From contig JAHEGF010000169.1 in NCBI GenBank assembly GCA_024645155.1, positions 1-7,187 of the forward strand: a DNA stretch of 7,187 nucleotides. The letters are read 5' to 3'. Both the position numbers and the translations under genes were made by a program. Of this stretch, positions 6,383 to 7,187 are shown piece after piece (positions within the stretch are counted from its first letter, which is position 1; the number at the start of each line of letters is the position of its first letter). Under the pieces are notes generated by a model. It saw only the letters and a list, made by a program, of their open reading frames with translations, was not told the origin of the DNA and made no database searches. This DNA comes from Phyllobacteriaceae bacterium. GTDB lineage: Bacteria > Pseudomonadota > Alphaproteobacteria > Rhizobiales > Rhizobiaceae.

Positions 6383-6391
6383 TAAAACGAC

Positions 6392-7187
6392 ATGGCTTTG
6401 CCAGATTTTTCTATGCGTCAGCTTTTGGAAGCAGGCGTGCACTTTGGTCACCAGACACATCGATGGAATCCCAAAATGGGTCCGTTTATTTTCGGAACCC
6501 GCAACAATATTCACGTCATTGATCTCAGCCAGACTGTTCCGCTGCTGCATCAGGCACTGAAAGTCGTGTCCGATACGGTCGCCGGTGGCGGTCGCGTACT
6601 GTTTGTCGGCACCAAACGTCAGGCGTCGGAAATTGTTTCAGACGCTGCCCAGCGATCAGCGCAGTATTTTGTCAATGCCCGCTGGCTTGGCGGTACGCTT
6701 ACGAACTGGAAAACGATTTCCAATTCGATCCGCCGCCTGCGCAAACTCGAGGAACTTCTGGCCGGTGACGCGACGGGATTTACCAAGAAAGAGCGCCTGA
6801 ACCTTGAGCGCGAACTGGCAAAACTTGACCGTGCGCTTGGGGGCATCAAGGACATGGGGTCAACGCCCGACCTGATGTTCGTGATCGACACCAACAAGGA
6901 GGCGATCGCCATTCAGGAAGCAAAACGGTTGAACATTCCGGTGATCGCCGTTGTCGACTCCAACTGTGATCCCGATATTGTCGATTATCCGATTCCGGGA
7001 AATGACGATGCAGGACGGGCGCTTTCGCTGTACTGCGACCTGATTGCCAAGGCTGCGATCGATGGCATTGCCCGTCAGCAGGGTGCCGCCGGTGTCGATA
7101 TCGGCGCCCAGGTTGAAGCACCGGTCGAAACTGCGGTTGAAGCACCGGCTGAAGCAGCAGCCGAGGCGCCGGCTAAGGAAACTCCGG
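6392..7187 (+). CDS. rpsB: 30S ribosomal protein S2 (3' partial)
   Basis: The frame runs from ATG 6392 to the right edge without a stop; 265 codons are visible. S2 landmarks are clear: L-L-E-A-G-V-H-F-G-H-Q-T-H-R-W-N-P-K-M (11-29), I-H-V-I-D-L-S-Q-T (40-48), F-V-G-T-K-R-Q-A (71-78), N-A-R-W-L-G-G-T-L-T-N-W (95-106) and P-D-L-M-F-V-I-D-T-N-K-E-A (159-171). S2 binds the 30S subunit late in assembly and is needed for S1 attachment. The conserved fold ends near residue 230. After it comes an Ala/Glu/Pro-rich tail that continues past the edge, making the protein longer than the 241-residue Escherichia coli S2. GGAAAGG nine bases upstream fixes the start. tsf is usually the next gene. Confidence 0.98.
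   Translation, partial: MALPDFSMRQLLEAGVHFGHQTHRWNPKMGPFIFGTRNNIHVIDLSQTVPLLHQALKVVSDTVAGGGRVLFVGTKRQASEIVSDAAQRSAQYFVNARWLGGTLTNWKTISNSIRRLRKLEELLAGDATGFTKKERLNLERELAKLDRALGGIKDMGSTPDLMFVIDTNKEAIAIQEAKRLNIPVIAVVDSNCDPDIVDYPIPGNDDAGRALSLYCDLIAKAAIDGIARQQGAAGVDIGAQVEAPVETAVEAPAEAAAEAPAKETP
7111..7148 (+). repeat. In-frame 14-base direct repeat in the S2 tail
   Basis: GGTTGAAGCACCGG occurs at 7111-7124 and 7135-7148, 24 bases (eight codons) apart. It encodes two V-E-A-P units within the acidic, alanine-rich C-terminal extension; degenerate copies (A-E-A-P) follow. It looks like tail growth by short in-frame duplication. Confidence 0.75.

Larger units (their letters stand above)
6142..6391. other. 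Divergent intergenic region between cyclase and rpsB
   Basis: About 250 bases without a convincing gene. It holds the ribosome binding site of the cyclase at its left end, a 12-base direct repeat at 6198-6209 and 6234-6245, a possible rpsB promoter (6249-6276), several short GC-rich inverted repeats (6263-6281, 6310-6326, 6322-6344) and the rpsB translation initiation region. Open frames crossing it on either strand show no family resemblance and no good ribosome binding site. I could not identify a clear promoter for the cyclase on the minus strand. Confidence 0.75.

Noticed and set aside
6164..6560. Open frames on both strands across the cyclase-rpsB spacer
   Set aside because: They run into rpsB in the wrong frame, are Arg/Cys/Trp-rich without pattern, and lack credible starts.

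Overview
This window looks like the chromosome of an alphaproteobacterium, most likely of the Rhizobiales (Hyphomicrobiales). The evidence is the EipB/DUF1849 periplasmic protein, a FemAB-like acetyltransferase of the type common in that class, a class III cyclase with TolB-like and TPR domains, and a ribosomal protein S2 with a long Ala/Glu/Pro tail. Base composition is moderately GC-rich throughout. I see no mobile element, CRISPR array, tRNA or rRNA, and no stretch with clearly foreign composition. The genus cannot be named from the sequence alone.

Layout, left to right. (1) The 3' part of an AzlD-type branched-chain amino acid exporter subunit on + meets, stop to stop with a 3-base overlap, a HIT-family nucleotide hydrolase on -. 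(2) A short divergent spacer leads to a 62-residue two-helix membrane protein on +, whose 3' end overlaps the 3' end of the next minus-strand gene by 17 bases. (3) A minus-strand cluster is transcribed from about 3437 down to 1008: RidA-family protein, glycerophosphodiester phosphodiesterase (coupled by an ATGA overlap), then FemAB-like acetyltransferase. (4) Divergent from it on + is eipB, an exported envelope-integrity protein. (5) Convergent with eipB on - is a 573-residue soluble adenylate cyclase with C-terminal TolB-like and TPR domains. (6) A 250-base divergent spacer separates the cyclase from rpsB on +, which runs off the right edge and is usually followed by tsf.

Most genes are recognisable housekeeping or envelope and metabolic genes. 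The RidA-GDPD-acetyltransferase cluster looks co-transcribed, but a shared pathway is not evident. The cyclase carries all six canonical catalytic positions and should make cAMP.

The least explained sequence is the 6139-6391 spacer. It has a 12-base direct repeat (6198-6209 and 6234-6245), a plausible promoter, and several mutually exclusive helices, two of which would hide the rpsB ribosome binding site. This could be an autoregulatory S2 leader. I did not find a convincing new multi-gene system.
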